A DNA stretch of 64,000 nt from Diploptera punctata (GCA_030220185.1 JASPKZ010007250.1:4289501-4353500); one strand, 5' to 3'. Shown: positions 11,062 to 21,419, counted from the stretch's first letter. A program made the numbers and translations. The notes: generated by a model from the sequence alone, not told the origin.

Positions 11062-11732
11062 CTATTAAACTCATGCCCCAAATGGGAGTCAATGACCAAT
11101 CACGTTACAATGATTTTTTATTTATAGCCAATCACAGTCGTGTTTCGCCTAGAATTTACCAAGTAAAGTTTATCATAATAAAGAAAGCACCTCCTTTCTT
11201 ACATTCTGAATAGGGCATAGCATTATTTTGCAGTGACTGACTTACTAAGAAATACGGCTACCAGATGATATATATAGTGCGTGAATGTCAACACATACCG
11301 CATGCGAGAGTTAATATAAAAACATTTGTAGCAATTGATTATACCACCAAAAAAAGAAATCATTGCTTGCACTTTCTTAAATGTATTTTTTCCCAGAAAA
11401 ATATAATTGTTATATTTACATCATAGGACATCAGAAATGAATTAATATACAGTTTGATGTGTTTCATTTTTTCTCCACTAGAGTGCATTCTTACAATATT
11501 GTGTTCCTTTGGCAATAAATAGTATGATCTGGTTGCAGTGATAAACAAAAGAAGCAGATGAAGCGTACCAACCGTTTCTCATTTGTTTTCAAACATCGCC
11601 GTTTACATTAAATATATAAATATTTTAAAATAACTATAGTTAAATAATGATTTGTGAGTAAACAGCTTAATTTCATTCGTTAAATAGTCCTAACAAATGC
11701 CACTCTTGATTTTTCGTGGTATTATTTTTTAT
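11062..11732 (+). mobile_element. Hairpin-H copy 5, hairpin deleted
   Basis: Follows copy 4 head to tail. The right end keeps the sequence up to GCCACTCTTGATTT and then jumps to TCGTGG, so most of the hairpin has been lost. The internal open frame at 11360-11548 on the reverse strand is shared with other copies and is not a gene. Confidence 0.85.
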
Positions 11733-12310
11733 AACTGTAGACAAGAATTTAAATTTAACTTAAAGGTGATAGATAAGGATTATTTTCAGTCTGTTTTCAT
11801 GATATAATGAAAGTTGGTGTTTCAACTGTTATGATATGCAGGTGGTATCTATTTCTGTCATAAACATTGAAATCTGTTCCTCGAGGCTACCGTAAGGTAA
11901 TGTATGATTTTGATAATACAAAGCACCGGATATTGTAACATGAATGTCATTCACAAATTTGCATGCAGATTTGTTTCAAAACCCGAAGGCGAAAACCCTT
12001 TGTTAGTCATTTCTTGTTTTATTAGAACTGATTAAATATGTCAGGCATCCCGAATTTCTACTATATTTGTCATTTCACAAAGCACAATATACATTACAAG
12101 GGTTAATTTCCTAATATCATATTAGTAGAGTAATTTCATATTACAGAGTGTAAATATTATTCATAACACTTGATTACCTGAAACAAAATGCTATACTACA
12201 ACTGTTTTCAATCATGATAGCAATGTTGGGTTATTCTGTGCTACCTGTGAATATTCGATAGGAGAAAAAGTGACTGCTAGCAACACACTAGACAACAAGT
12301 ATTTTCTAAT
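11733..12310. other. Unassigned DNA
   Basis: Nothing recognised between two Hairpin-H copies. Confidence 0.5.
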
Positions 12311-12314
12311 ATGA

Positions 12315-12972
12315 CTATTACCTCCTGCCCCAAATGGCAGTCAATGATCAATCACATTTTAATGAATTTTGATTTAAAACCAATCATAGTCGTTTTTCAC
12401 CTCGATTTTATGACTTTGATCAGATGAAGTGGCTCGCAGATTGTATATATATAGTACACGAATGTAACTACATTCTGCTTGCGAGATATAATAGAAAAAA
12501 ATTCGTAGCAATTTATTATACCATAAAAAAAAAGAATCCACTGTTTGCACTTTCTAAAGCATATTATTTCCCAGGAATTAACGTTGCAGAAAAATATAAT
12601 TTACATATTTACATCATACGACATCAGAAATTAATTAATAATCTGTAATGATGTGTTTAATTTTTTCTCCACTAGGGTGCATTCTTACAATATTGCGATT
12701 CTATTTGGCAATAAATATGATCTGGTTGCAGTGATGAACAAATGAAACATAACGTTTCTCATTTGTTTTCAAACATCGCCGTTTACATTAAATATATACA
12801 TATTTTAAAATAACTATATTTAAATAATGATTTGTGAGTAAGCAGCTTAATTTTATTCGTTAAATAGTCCTAACAAATGCCACTCTTGATTTCCAAATTC
12901 TCTAGATAAATTTACTCCTCACTTCGTGAGTCGTGAATTTATCGATATTTAGAAATCATCGTGGCATTGCTT
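12315..12972 (+). mobile_element. Hairpin-H copy 6
   Basis: The most diverged copy (starts CTATTACCTCCTGCCCC). ATGA at 12311-12314 and 12973-12976 forms a perfect 4-bp duplication, followed on the right by TAAAAAG. The hairpin is nearly complete (12879-12967). Confidence 0.88.
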
Positions 12973-12976
12973 ATGA

Positions 12977-13771
12977 TAAAAAGAATAATCTCAAATATCT
13001 TGGAGTTAATGAAACGATTTTCACTTTCACTTGTGAATGATTGCGTCATGTGACGTAGTTTGTTTTTAACTGAATTTGTATCTTTATTTTTTATCTATAT
13101 TGTCTTCAGTCAATATCTGGTCTTGAGAATGACAGCTTGGCTGTAGAAACTTGTTGACCATTTTAAACATTTATTGGTGAAATGGGCATATTGACTGTAT
13201 ATATATTTTAATATTGTATCACCAAGAAGATCAATTGTGTATTAAAAAAATTAATGTATTGCTTTAAAAATATTAATAGTTCATTGATAGTGACACACGT
13301 TCCCACTAGTGTCAATTTCCAACATATGTACTCATATACAAGGGAATTCTATCCCAGGAGTACACATACATTAGTGGGCAAGATAAAATGAGAAAATGGG
13401 CAAGTTTGTGTTAGTTTGGGTAAGTTAGGATGAGAAAATGGGCGAGTTAGTGTAAACCACATTAGTTCAGCGTTCACTTGTTAAATTAATTCCAATATAT
13501 GGAATAGCTAACAATAAATTATCAATTACTGCAGCTCATTTTGTTAGCGGGTTTTTGTGATAATTTGACTACATTGTCTGCGAAATGAGTAATACATATT
13601 TTAGATTGCAAATATGGCGATTTTAGGTTACTTGGAGCTCAAACTCTCATTTCAGTTTGAGGCATTCCTCACATTTTTTGAGGAAATAATAACATATATA
13701 TCTCTCAGAACAGAAACTTCGTAAATACTGTTTTTGAGGAGTGTGGCTGTCTAAACAAAAACAGATCGGAA
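12977..13771. other. Unassigned DNA
   Basis: A short repeated phrase, GATGAGAAAATGGGCGAG-like, occurs twice around 13388-13448. Nothing else is recognised. Confidence 0.5.
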
Positions 13772-13978
13772 ACGGATGGGAATAAAAGAAGGGCATGGAA
13801 GCTTATTGTAGGAAAATCAGTTGGTAGACCAAGAACGAGGTAGGACTATGATTTGAGGGAAATACACTATACAGGGGATGATTGGAAAACATTAGCTCAG
13901 GATAGGGATGTACGGAGAGCTTGTCTCCGCATGACCATAAACTTACGGGTTCGATAGAGCCAGTGAGTTTATTATTAT
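13772..13978 (+). pseudogene. LINE-A 3' end, first of three in a row
   Basis: Codes for the EGHGSLL/GKSVGRPRTR-like basic region and DDWKTLAQDRDVRRACL, ending at a stop (13954-13956). It is followed by the tail AAAGCCTTAAGGCAAGCC and a (TATT/TTA)n run. It shares both coding end and tail with the next copy. Confidence 0.8.
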
Positions 13979-14057
13979 TAAAGCCTTAAGGCAAGCCAGG
14001 TAAAATAAAGCTATTATTATTATTACTATTATTATTATTATTTTTATTGTTATTATT

Positions 14058-14615
14058 AAGCACTACAGATACTCTTGACGTCCGGAACTCCTTTCAGAAA
14101 ACGTTAAACTGAAAATAAATAAAACTGTTATTCTACCAGTTATATTACATGGACTCTTACTTTAATGGAGGAAAGGAGATTACGAGTTTTTGAGAATAAA
14201 GTTATTAGGGAAATTTTTGGACCAAAGGGAGATGAACAGGCAGGTGAATGGAGAAGACTTCATAACAGTGAACTGCATGGTCTTTATAGGAAGCCAGATA
14301 TAATAAGAACAGTTAAGTCTCGTAGACTGCGATAGGCAGGACATGTGGCACGAATTTGGAATGAAAGACGTGCATGGAAGCTTCTTGTAGGAAAACAAGA
14401 GGGAAAACGCCCAGTTGGTAGATCAAGAATGAGGTGGAAGAATAACATTAACTATGATTTGAGGGAAATACACTACACAGGGGATGATTGGAAAACATTA
14501 GATCAAGATAGGGATATATGGACAGCTTGTCTCCGCATGACCATGAACCTACGGGTTCGATAGAGCCAGTGAGTTTATTATTATTAAAGCCTTAAGGCAA
14601 GCCAGGTAAAATAAA
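14058..14615 (+). pseudogene. LINE-A 3' half, second of three
   Basis: Reads from LLSENVKLKINKTVI to ERRAWKLLVGKQEGKRP, NDWKTLDQDRDIW-like and MNLRVR. The YGCETW region has a small deletion. After the stop it carries the same AAAGCCTTAAGGCAAGCC tail and (TTA)n run as the copy at 13772-13978, so the two are a local duplication about 607 bases apart. Confidence 0.82.
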
Positions 14616-14617
14616 GC

Positions 14618-14676
<59 letters not shown>

Positions 14677-14690
14677 TATTATTATTAATT
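14616..14690. repeat. (TTA)n microsatellite
   Basis: Near-uninterrupted TTA repeats downstream of the LINE-A tail. Confidence 0.95.
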
Positions 14691-14692
14691 GG

Positions 14693-15016
14693 GTTGTATG
14701 GGGTAGTGACGTGTGTATAACCTCTCCTACCTAATTCTCATCCTCACCTTCTCGTGGTACAACCCGTTTTCACAAACGAGGCTCTGAGGACCGAGTCACG
14801 GCGGTATAACCGTTCCATCAGGTACTGAGTAAATGCAGTATCCTAATGTCTGTCCAGAGACTAAAAGGTAGCAGCCCTACCACTGGACTACTTAGCGTCG
14901 GGCCAGTAACCTGTCCTAAGGAACTTCAAAACTACTTTCAAGTCTCAACACGAAAAAAGCCGAGGCCGAAACAGGTCAACAAATGGCCTAAATTCGTGAA
15001 TGTACTATGATGATGA

Positions 15017-15022
<6 letters not shown>
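14693..15022 (+). mobile_element. Family-5 (LINE-B derivative)
   Basis: The first 260 bases are shared with the reverse strand of 41142-41490 (GAGGACCGAGTCACGGCGG and CACTGGACTACTTAGCG). The last part, GAGGCCGAAACAGGTC to the (GAT)n tail, is the exact 3' end of LINE-B. At 41142-41490 the LINE-B part is longer. So this is a 5' block joined to LINE-B 3' ends of variable length. Confidence 0.8.
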
Positions 15023-15065
<43 letters not shown>

Positions 15066-15066
15066 G
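15016..15066. repeat. (ATT)n microsatellite
   Basis: Interrupted only near its end by a TTG. Confidence 0.95.
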
Positions 15067-15075
15067 TTATTATTA

Positions 15076-15576
15076 AGCATTACAGATACTCTTGAGGTCC
15101 GAACTCCTTTCAGAAAACGTTAAACTGAAAATATATAAAACCGTTATTCTACCAATTATATTACATGGACTCTTACTTTAAGGGAGGAAAGGAGATTACA
15201 AGTATTTGAGAATAAAGTGATTAGGAAAATGTTTGGACCAAAGAGAGATGAACAGACAGGTGAATGGAGAAGACTTCATAACAGTGAACTGCATGGTCTT
15301 TATAGGAAGCCAGATATAATAAGAACAGTTAAGTCTCGTAGACTGCGATAGGCAGGGCATGTGGCACGAATAAGGAATGAAAGACGTGCATGGAAGCTTC
15401 TTGTAGGAAAACAAGAGGGAAAACTCCCAGTTGGTAGATCAAGAATGAGGTGGAAGAATAACATTAACTATGATTTGAGGGATGTAGATTATACTGAGAA
15501 TGATTGGAAAACATTAGCTCAGGATAGGGATGTATGGAGAGCTTATGTTGGCGTGGCCATGAACCTACGGATTCGA
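15076..15576 (+). pseudogene. LINE-A 3' half, third of three
   Basis: Same start as the second copy (CAGATACTCTTGA) and the same small deletion before the TLLLREER-like region. It reads ENKVIRKMFGPKRDEQTGEW, RMRWKNNINYDLRDVDY and MNLRIR, running directly into (TTA)n. Its shared deletion with 14058-14615 supports a segmental duplication rather than two insertions. Confidence 0.82.

Positions 15577-15634
<58 letters not shown>
15577..15634. repeat. (TTA)n microsatellite
   Basis: Uninterrupted TTA run; translated it would give poly-tyrosine, which is not meaningful. Confidence 0.95.
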
Positions 15635-15636
<2 letters not shown>

Positions 15637-15716
15637 ATTTTAATGCATCTTAAGCTTGTCACTGATTTAGTAAAAGAAAAAGTAACACAGTCTTAACTCC
15701 ACCAGGCTAAATAAAT
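15635..15716 (+). mobile_element. LINE-G type 3' UTR scrap
   Basis: Ends with CTTAACTCCACCAGGC and AAATAAATA, the terminus shared with 18517-19029, 44965-45256 and the LINE-G copy at 41711-44650. Confidence 0.6.
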
Positions 15717-16135
15717 ACAGTAAGTAAAAAATATATTCATGTTTTCTATCTCTTCTTTGAAAGAACGTCATGCAGAGTTAAGCTAACACTTATAAATTCC
15801 AAGAAAAGGGTTAGATATTGCTTCATTCTTATCAAGGCTTGTGTAACATGCTTGCCAAAATCTCTAGAGTTAAAGTATGTTTTGGTAAGATAGGACATGT
15901 TTATAATAGTATTACAACACGCGGGCTTCTAACTAGGAAAGTGAGAATAACAGTATTTCAGGGCAATGTGGATGCACGTCTATTGGTTTACAGCAATTTT
16001 TATGAGCATGAGGAGATGTTGATACCTCCAAGCTATGCGCTTCGTATATATGACGCAATTTGGGCCGGCGCGAATCGAAAATTTAATAATTCATAGCACC
16101 GAGTTACCATTTCTAGATAGGGTATCAAATCCCCC
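15717..16135. other. Unassigned, with an unrecognised 92-codon frame
   Basis: The frame at 15818-16096 (MLHSYQGLCNMLAK...) has no known motif. Nothing identifies it as a gene. Confidence 0.5.
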
Positions 16136-16393
16136 CTCTAGTAAAGTACCAGATGGAAAGAGATAAAGAAAAATAACACCATAACAAATAATAACACAGA
16201 TAGATAGAGGTGAGGCGAAATAACATAACAAAATTAGAAGAAATAGATGGAGATAAAGAGAAATAACACTATGATAAAATAATAAAAGAGAAACACAGAT
16301 AGGCCAATAGAGATAGATAACAATTAGAGAAATATAGAGATAAACGGAAATAACACTATCTATAACAAAGAATAAAAGTGAATTATAGATATA
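16136..16393. repeat. AG-rich degenerate minisatellite, part 1
   Basis: Imperfect units of about 50-60 bases built around GAAATAACACTATAAC and AGAGATAAA. Related sequence reappears at 16999-17135 and 19050-19225, so one array has been split by insertions. Confidence 0.7.
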
Positions 16394-16405
16394 AAAATCA
16401 AGAAA

Positions 16406-16686
16406 CGTACTGTGAAAGGATGCACAAGAGCGGATAGAATAAGGAATGAAACTATACGAGAAGAATTAAATATATATAAAATTGAGGATAAAATCAGCGA
16501 CAATAATAAGAAATGGACAGAACATTTAATGAGAATGAACAACGAAAGAATACCAAAAAGAACCTTCGTGCATAATCCCAGAGGAACAAGATATGTTGGC
16601 CGACCACGTAGAAGATGGACTCCACTTTTAACTTCGCCGGAACAGGCTGCATAGCCTAAACCTTGTAGTAGAAGAAGAAGAAGAAG
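16406..16686 (+). mobile_element. LINE-C 3' end with 12-bp target duplication
   Basis: Frame 16412-16654 reads RIRNETIREELNIYKIEDKI, MRMNNERIPKRTF and GRPRRRW, then a stop and an (AAG)n tail. AAAATCAAGAAA at 16394-16405 is repeated at 16687-16698. A 5'-truncated retrotransposon copy, which entered the AG-rich minisatellite. Confidence 0.85.
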
Positions 16687-16739
16687 AAAATCAAGAAAGG
16701 AGAAAATTAGGAAGCAGACATTTAGAAATATTATAAATT

Positions 16740-17017
16740 TAAACATAATGTTACAGACGTAAGGAAGATTGAAATGGTATGGGCATCTGAAGAGGGTGGA
16801 GAATAATAGAATCCCAAGAATGATGCTGTAGTGGAATGCTGAAGGTAGGAGGAGGAGAGGAAAACCCAGGGAACAATGGATGAATGAAGTAAGAAGAAAC
16901 ATGATCAGCAGAGACATCAAAGATGAAGATATCTGAGGATAGAAATCTGTAGAAGAGCAAAATACACATGGGCTGATGGATAACTACTGTAATGTAGAGA
17001 AAATCCTTAATAAAAAA
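16740..17017 (+). pseudogene. LINE-D C-terminal fragment
   Basis: Reads LKWYGHLKRVENNRIPRMML, a GRRRRGKPREQWMNEVRR basic region and a 3' end TGTAGAGAAAATCC followed by an A-rich tail. The same terminus closes the copy at 23938-24226. Stops interrupt it. Confidence 0.75.
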
Positions 17018-17135
17018 TAGATATAAAGTGATAACACTATAACAAACACAAGATAAAGATAGAGAAAAAGCAAAGTAACAGTAAAAATATGAATAAAGGG
17101 AAATTTAGAGACAAACAGAAATTAAATTATATTTA
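16999..17135. repeat. AG-rich minisatellite, part 2
   Basis: Continues the degenerate unit of 16136-16393 (GATAACACTATAACAAAC, GATAAAGATAGAG). Confidence 0.6.
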
Positions 17136-17139
17136 TTTA

Positions 17140-17345
17140 TTTAGCAGGTTTTCACAATGTTTCACATCTTCCTGCGTCCAACTGATCTACAGTCATTCTT
17201 CTCCACATAGACTATCTCTGTTATTCTAATCTCCATCATCCAATCCTTTTCCCCTCATGCTCCTCAAAACACCATCAATCCTCGTTATTTTTGGCCATCC
17301 TTTTCTTCTTCTAACATGTGGCACCCATCCCACTATTCTTCTTTA
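17140..17345 (-). pseudogene. LINE C-terminal scrap (unassigned family)
   Basis: The reverse strand reads RRKGWPKITRIDGVLRSM, a basic GRP-like tail with a downstream acidic stretch typical of RTE-like C-termini. Stops follow. Not clearly one of the lettered families. Confidence 0.55.
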
Positions 17346-17508
17346 GAATCTGCCTTCTCTCATTATTTTTATACGGTCATATAATTTTAATGATTTGTTT
17401 ATTATGAAATACAAAATTAAAGTGTGAACATTCATCTTTTGCTTAATTACACTATTTCTTACTTTATCTCTTCTAGAAATTTCATCTGAATGCCTCCAAA
17501 AATCAACA
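17346..17508 (-). pseudogene. LINE-F fragment
   Basis: Reverse frame reads DFWRHSDEISRRDKVRNSVI, KQKMNVHTLI and DRIKIMREGRF. It parallels the LINE-F C-terminus at 3670-3830. Confidence 0.75.
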
Positions 17509-18215
17509 TCCCTCAAATCATGGTTAATGTTATTACCCCATTTCAATTTTGCCTACCTATTAGGCAGTTTTCCTATAAGGAGTTTTCTGCTCCTCTTTAA
17601 TTCCCCATTCGTGTCACATGTCCTTCCCTTCGCAGTCTACGAGACTCAATTGTTCTTATAACATGGGGTTTACCATAAATATAATTTAATTCACTGTTAT
17701 ACAGTCTTCATTCACCCGTCCGTTCGTCTCTCTCTCTCTCTCTCTCTCTTTAGTCCAAAAATTGTCCTTTATTCTCAGATATCAGTAAACTATTCTCTTC
17801 CCCTAAAGTAATATTCCAAGTTTCGCATCCATATAATATCCATCCATAGTAATTCTGCCCGAGGGCAAGTCTTTCACTGCTATCATAGCATTTTCATGCT
17901 ATGCTTTGCAGCTTTACAAGGGAATTATATGTGTGGTAGCTTCCCGTTGCTTTCCACAACGGTGAAGGATGATCATGATAATGATAAGGATGATGATGAT
18001 GGCCGGATGATTTTCGGGGACCGCTGGGCCCTAAGCTTCCTGACATTTGTCTTACAGGTGAGGAAAAACCCCGAAAAAAACCTCACCCAGGAGCCTGTCC
18101 CGACCGGAAATAGAACCCAGGCCCGCTGCGTGACAAGGTAGCACGCTACCTCGAGACCACCGCGGAGACCCATACAATATAACTGAAAAAATAACAGTAT
18201 GAAGAGTACAGTGAA
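17509..18215 (-). pseudogene. LINE-A fragment, split by SINE-1Y
   Basis: LINE-A from 17509 (DLRG-like end) up to 17842, then SINE-1Y, then a few more bases to about 18215. Target sequence CCATATAATAT (17832-17842) is repeated as CCATACAATAT (18170-18180). The (CT)n expansion at 17724-17748 lies inside it. Confidence 0.8.
17843..18169 (-). mobile_element. SINE-1Y, full length
   Basis: Head at the right end: reverse strand GGTAGCGTGCTACC and a box B-like GGGTTCTATTTCC. The common body with GTGAGGAAAAACCCC follows. The 3' half is type Y: it includes the CAACGGGAAGCTACC region and ends at CCATCCATAGTAATTC. Half Y is unrelated to half X of 6550-6926. Flanked by an 11-bp imperfect target duplication. 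Confidence 0.88.
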
Positions 18216-18444
18216 AAAGAAGAGGTACGTATTTTTTCCTTTGAAACCTAGAAAATATACTTTTAGTTGTTCAACATACATACTTCCTTATCTGTAAGCC
18301 AAATATGGAGATGAATAAGCCCATGACAAAACAGTATCTTTTATTGATTGATATTTCTAAATTATATTGTTTTTCATGAAGAATCTAATGACATTTCAAA
18401 TTCCATTTCGATAAAGAAAATTGAACTTACCTGGTTCTTTCCCT
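18216..18444. other. Unassigned DNA
   Basis: Nothing recognised. Confidence 0.5.
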
Positions 18445-18516
18445 GTACCATGCATATATTTTCAATTTAACGTTTTCGTTAGAGCAGTTGGGACCACAAG
18501 AGTCCCTGTAATGCTG
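18445..18516 (-). mobile_element. LINE-A scrap (continues at 19030)
   Basis: Reverse strand carries the NACYY upstream part and LKIYK-like segment; the GCATGCATTTCCAG part lies beyond the LINE-G insertion at 19030-19047. Confidence 0.7.
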
Positions 18517-19029
18517 AATTCCCTTCCGTCCTATATCAGACATTGTCAAACTATAATATCGTTAAAAAACAAACTAAAGAATTAGTTAATAATAAACTAA
18601 CTTATACACCTCACTGATAGTATTCTTTTAACAATTAATACATTAAATTATTTATGAAAATAATATTAAGATTAACAAATATTTTCATTTGTTTAATAAT
18701 TGTATAATCGTAAAATTAGTTTCCTATATTTTATTATTTTTCTTTGTTTTTTATATACATTTAGACAGGGACCAATATATTAATTTCTTGCTTAAAAATA
18801 TTGTATTATTAGTTTAGTCTTAATCTTAACTATCATTAACATAGTTGTATTATAGATCTTAATATATTAGATATTATCTTTATTTAATAACATTCGTTAT
18901 TTGGTATGTCATGCTTTAGAGTTAATAGTGCTTGTTATTTCTGATGTAATATATGTTTGTCCTGGTGAATGGAAGACAAGGCCACATGGCCTTAACTCCA
19001 CCAGGCTAAATAAATAAATAAATAAATAA
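18517..19029 (+). mobile_element. LINE-G type 3' end, 5'-truncated
   Basis: The first codons read NSLPSYIRHCQTI and SLKNKLKE, matching the last residues of the LINE-G reverse transcriptase at 42154-42990. An AT-rich 3' UTR follows, ending CTTAACTCCACCAGGC with an (AAATA)n tail. It sits inside LINE-A. Confidence 0.85.
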
Positions 19030-19049
19030 TAGCATGCATTTCCAGATAT

Positions 19050-19225
19050 AGCACTACAGAAATGAATAGAATGTAAATATAGAGATAGACGGAAATAAGA
19101 GCATGATAAGGAATAAAAAAGAAGCACGAAGATAAATAGAAATACATTAACAATATAACAAGAAAAAAAGAAAAAGATAGATAAAAAGAGAACATTATAA
19201 TTAAGAATAAAAGTGAAAGAAGTGT
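19050..19225. repeat. AG-rich minisatellite, part 3
   Basis: Same unit as parts 1 and 2 (GAGATAGACGGAAATAAG and AAGAATAAAAGTG). Confidence 0.6.
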
Positions 19226-19566
19226 GGGAATTCATTATACTGATCCAAATAAACTGTAACAAAAACTAGAAATAAAAATGCTGGAAGCAAATGGTATAAA
19301 AATGTTTTTTTTCATCATATCATATATGTAATCGCATTTTCAATTATTTAATTTTTCCCACAAAACTCACAAAAACACGTTAATGTATGTCACACACTAA
19401 TGGATTCAGTCATTAGGCAATGAACTGCAGGAGTTTGATGTTAAAACGTAACAAATATTCAACAGACTCGTTATTCTACACAATATGGCTATCAAATATA
19501 CAACAGCTTGCAACTCTTCTGAATCAATATAACGTCATGTTAACTACAGCATTTAACTGTAAATCA

Positions 19567-19568
<2 letters not shown>
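19226..19568. other. Unassigned DNA
   Basis: Nothing recognised before the (TA)n run. Confidence 0.5.

Positions 19569-19598
<30 letters not shown>
19569..19598. repeat. (TA)n microsatellite
   Basis: About 15 TA units next to a SINE-4 tail. Confidence 0.95.
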
Positions 19599-19600
<2 letters not shown>

Positions 19601-19671
19601 CATGAAAAGAAAAATAAATGCTTTGGCGGGAAATTAAACCCGAACCTCTGTATTGATACTTCGCTTACACT

Positions 19672-20431
19672 CAACCTAGGATTTAAAGAGAGATCAGAGC
19701 TTGCTTGGTTTAGGCTAGGGGCATGGAAATTTCAAAAAATAGCGACGAGCACGATATGCGAATATGTCCAATGTGCGGGAAATTTGAAGATGAGATACAT
19801 ATATTAGGACAATGTAATGATTTAGAATATTGGAGACGTCAGTTATTACCGGAAAGATTTCTAAATTCAAATCGGGAAAGATTGGAATGTTACGAGTTAC
19901 TGGTAAATCCAGAAAATTGGATAAACTTGGGTAAATTTCTGGACAAAGCGCGGAAAATAAGAACAACACTTATTCATGAATAAATATGTGTTATCAAAAT
20001 GCAATAACATTAATTCTTAATAATTATATATAAATTAATTAATGTATAATGCTATTGTGTTATTATTTAATTATAAAATTAAACTGTGTTTTCTTAAGTA
20101 ATTGCAATGTTATGGTTTTTTTTAGTGTATAGTGCTATTGTGTTATTATTTAATTGTAATATTACTGTGTTTTCTTTATGTAATTGTAATGTTATGGTTT
20201 ATTTAGTGTATAATGCTATTGTGTTATTATTTAATTGTAATATTATTGCGTTTTCTTTATGTAATTGTAATGTTTTTTTTTTTGTTGTTTATTTTTCTTC
20301 ACACTAGTAGCAATTATTTCTTTATTGTAACGGACTGTCAAAAGCACGTACGGCTTACTGCCCGTGCGACCCATATTTGTAAATAATATTGTAAATATCT
20401 TACTTTTGTCTAATAAAGTCCTACTACTACT
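19672..20431 (+). mobile_element. LINE-I copy, 5'-truncated, with target duplication
   Basis: Flanked by ACTTCGCTTACACT (19658-19671) and ACTTCGCTTACGCT (20432-20445), 13 of 14 identical. Contains the end of a retrotransposon protein and a 3' UTR in which a unit of about 75 bases (TGCTATTGTGTTATTATTT) is repeated about three times. It ends AATAAAGTCC and a (CTA)n tail. Confidence 0.85.
19723..19983 (+). pseudogene. LINE-I C-terminal zinc-knuckle region
   Basis: Eighty-six codons. CPMCGKFEDEIHILGQC at residues 15-31 is a CxxC...HxxxxC module of the kind found at the C-terminus of I and Jockey-group reverse transcriptases. Upstream, in a shifted frame, LAWFRLGAWKF is the usual preceding motif. 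The first ATG is internal to the original protein, so this is a relic, not a small gene. A sister relic is at 40190-40600. Confidence 0.75.
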
Positions 20432-20497
20432 ACTTCGCTTACGCTATCCAACCAATCCTCTCACAAACATTTATTTTTCTTTATATATATTTTCAAT

Positions 20498-21419
20498 TCA
20501 TTCAGAGTTTATATATAGAAACAAATTTTAAAATAGACTGCGGAGATAAAATTAGTAGACAAAACATAGAAATAAACCAGGGAGTAAGACAAGGGTGTCC
20601 ATTGTCACCAGTATTATTTAATTTATACTTGGACCATGTCATAAATGAATGGCAAGAACAAATTAATATAAATAGTGTATTGACAACTCTGCTTTTTGCA
20701 GACGACCAAGTAATAATGACAGCATCAGAAAATGCTCTGCAACAATTCCTTTATACATTAAATAATATCTCTGTAAAATACAATTTAAGAATATCTACAT
20801 CTAAAACAAAAAATATTAGCTCTGAAAGGAAAATGTGCAATAAGAACAAAAATAGTGATAAACAATGTAATTATAGACCAAGATCAGAATTTTAATTATT
20901 TGGGTTCTCATTTAGGCAATGACAGAAATTTAGCTAAACACACTAAAATACAACGATTCAATTATCTATGTGGCACAATTAAACGCACTTTATTGAATAA
21001 GACTAGAAAAGAAACTATTTTGAAGTTTTACAAAGTATTGGCAGTTCCATCTCTTATATATGGATGTGAAACCTGGACATCAACAAAGGCAGATAGTAAA
21101 CAAATAGAGGCTGCTGAAATGAAGATGTTGAGAGCAATAGCAGGATACCAAAGGACCGATAAAAAGAAAAACGAGGATATAAGAACAGAACTTAATATAT
21201 TTGATCTCTGTGAAAGAATAACATATTACCAAAATGCTTATCTTCAGCACGTATTACGAATGAATCAACAGCGCATACCAAGAAGAATGTATAATTATAA
21301 ACCAAAAGGGAGAAGAACGTTGGGAAGACCATTAAAGAGATGGAAGGACCAATTCGACCTATAATGAGATCGGAACAGGACATTGGGCCTAATCCTTGTT
21401 GTTGTTGATGATGATGATG
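20498..21419 (+). mobile_element. LINE-H copy with 13-bp target duplication
   Basis: ATATATTTTCAAT at 20485-20497 is repeated at 21420-21432. The copy starts inside the reverse transcriptase and ends TTGGGCCTAATCC with a (TTG)n(ATG)n tail. It entered the AT-rich centre of an inverted SINE-4 pair. Confidence 0.9.
20572..21364 (+). pseudogene. LINE-H reverse transcriptase, one frameshift
   Basis: NQGVRQGCPLSPVLFNLYLD (palm) starts near 20575, and LLFADDQVIMTAS carries the catalytic aspartates near 20691. A +1 shift near 20815 separates STSKTKNI from ALKGKCAIRTK. The second frame then runs intact through FNYLGSHLG, YGCETWTSTKAD, RAIAGYQR, LQHVLRMNQQRIPRRM and GRPLKRWKDQFDL to a stop at 21364. 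The N-terminal endonuclease is missing. With catalytic residues present and one frameshift, this is one of the younger relics here. Confidence 0.88.

Larger units (their letters stand above)
19599..20484 (-). mobile_element. SINE-4 left unit of an inverted pair, split by LINE-I
   Basis: The parts 19599-19671 and 20446-20484 flank LINE-I. On the reverse strand the unit has GATTGGTTGGATAGCG (box A-like), AGGTTCGGGTTTAATTTC (box B-like) and the fixed tail GCATTTATTTTTCTTTTCAT. It faces a mirror copy at 21433-21560. Confidence 0.7.

Noticed and set aside
14812..14930. A box A-like TAGCCCAGTGG in Family-5 (reverse of the unit) as a tRNA promoter
   Set aside because: No matching box B at the right distance, and its direction is opposite to the LINE-B tail.
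15818..16096. A 92-codon frame as a host exon
   Set aside because: No splice evidence or known motif; it could equally be decayed transposon sequence.
16360..16920. A 186-codon hydrophobic frame that looks like a membrane protein
   Set aside because: It is antisense to LINE-C and LINE-D and includes their purine-rich tails, which read as Leu/Phe/Ser on the other strand.
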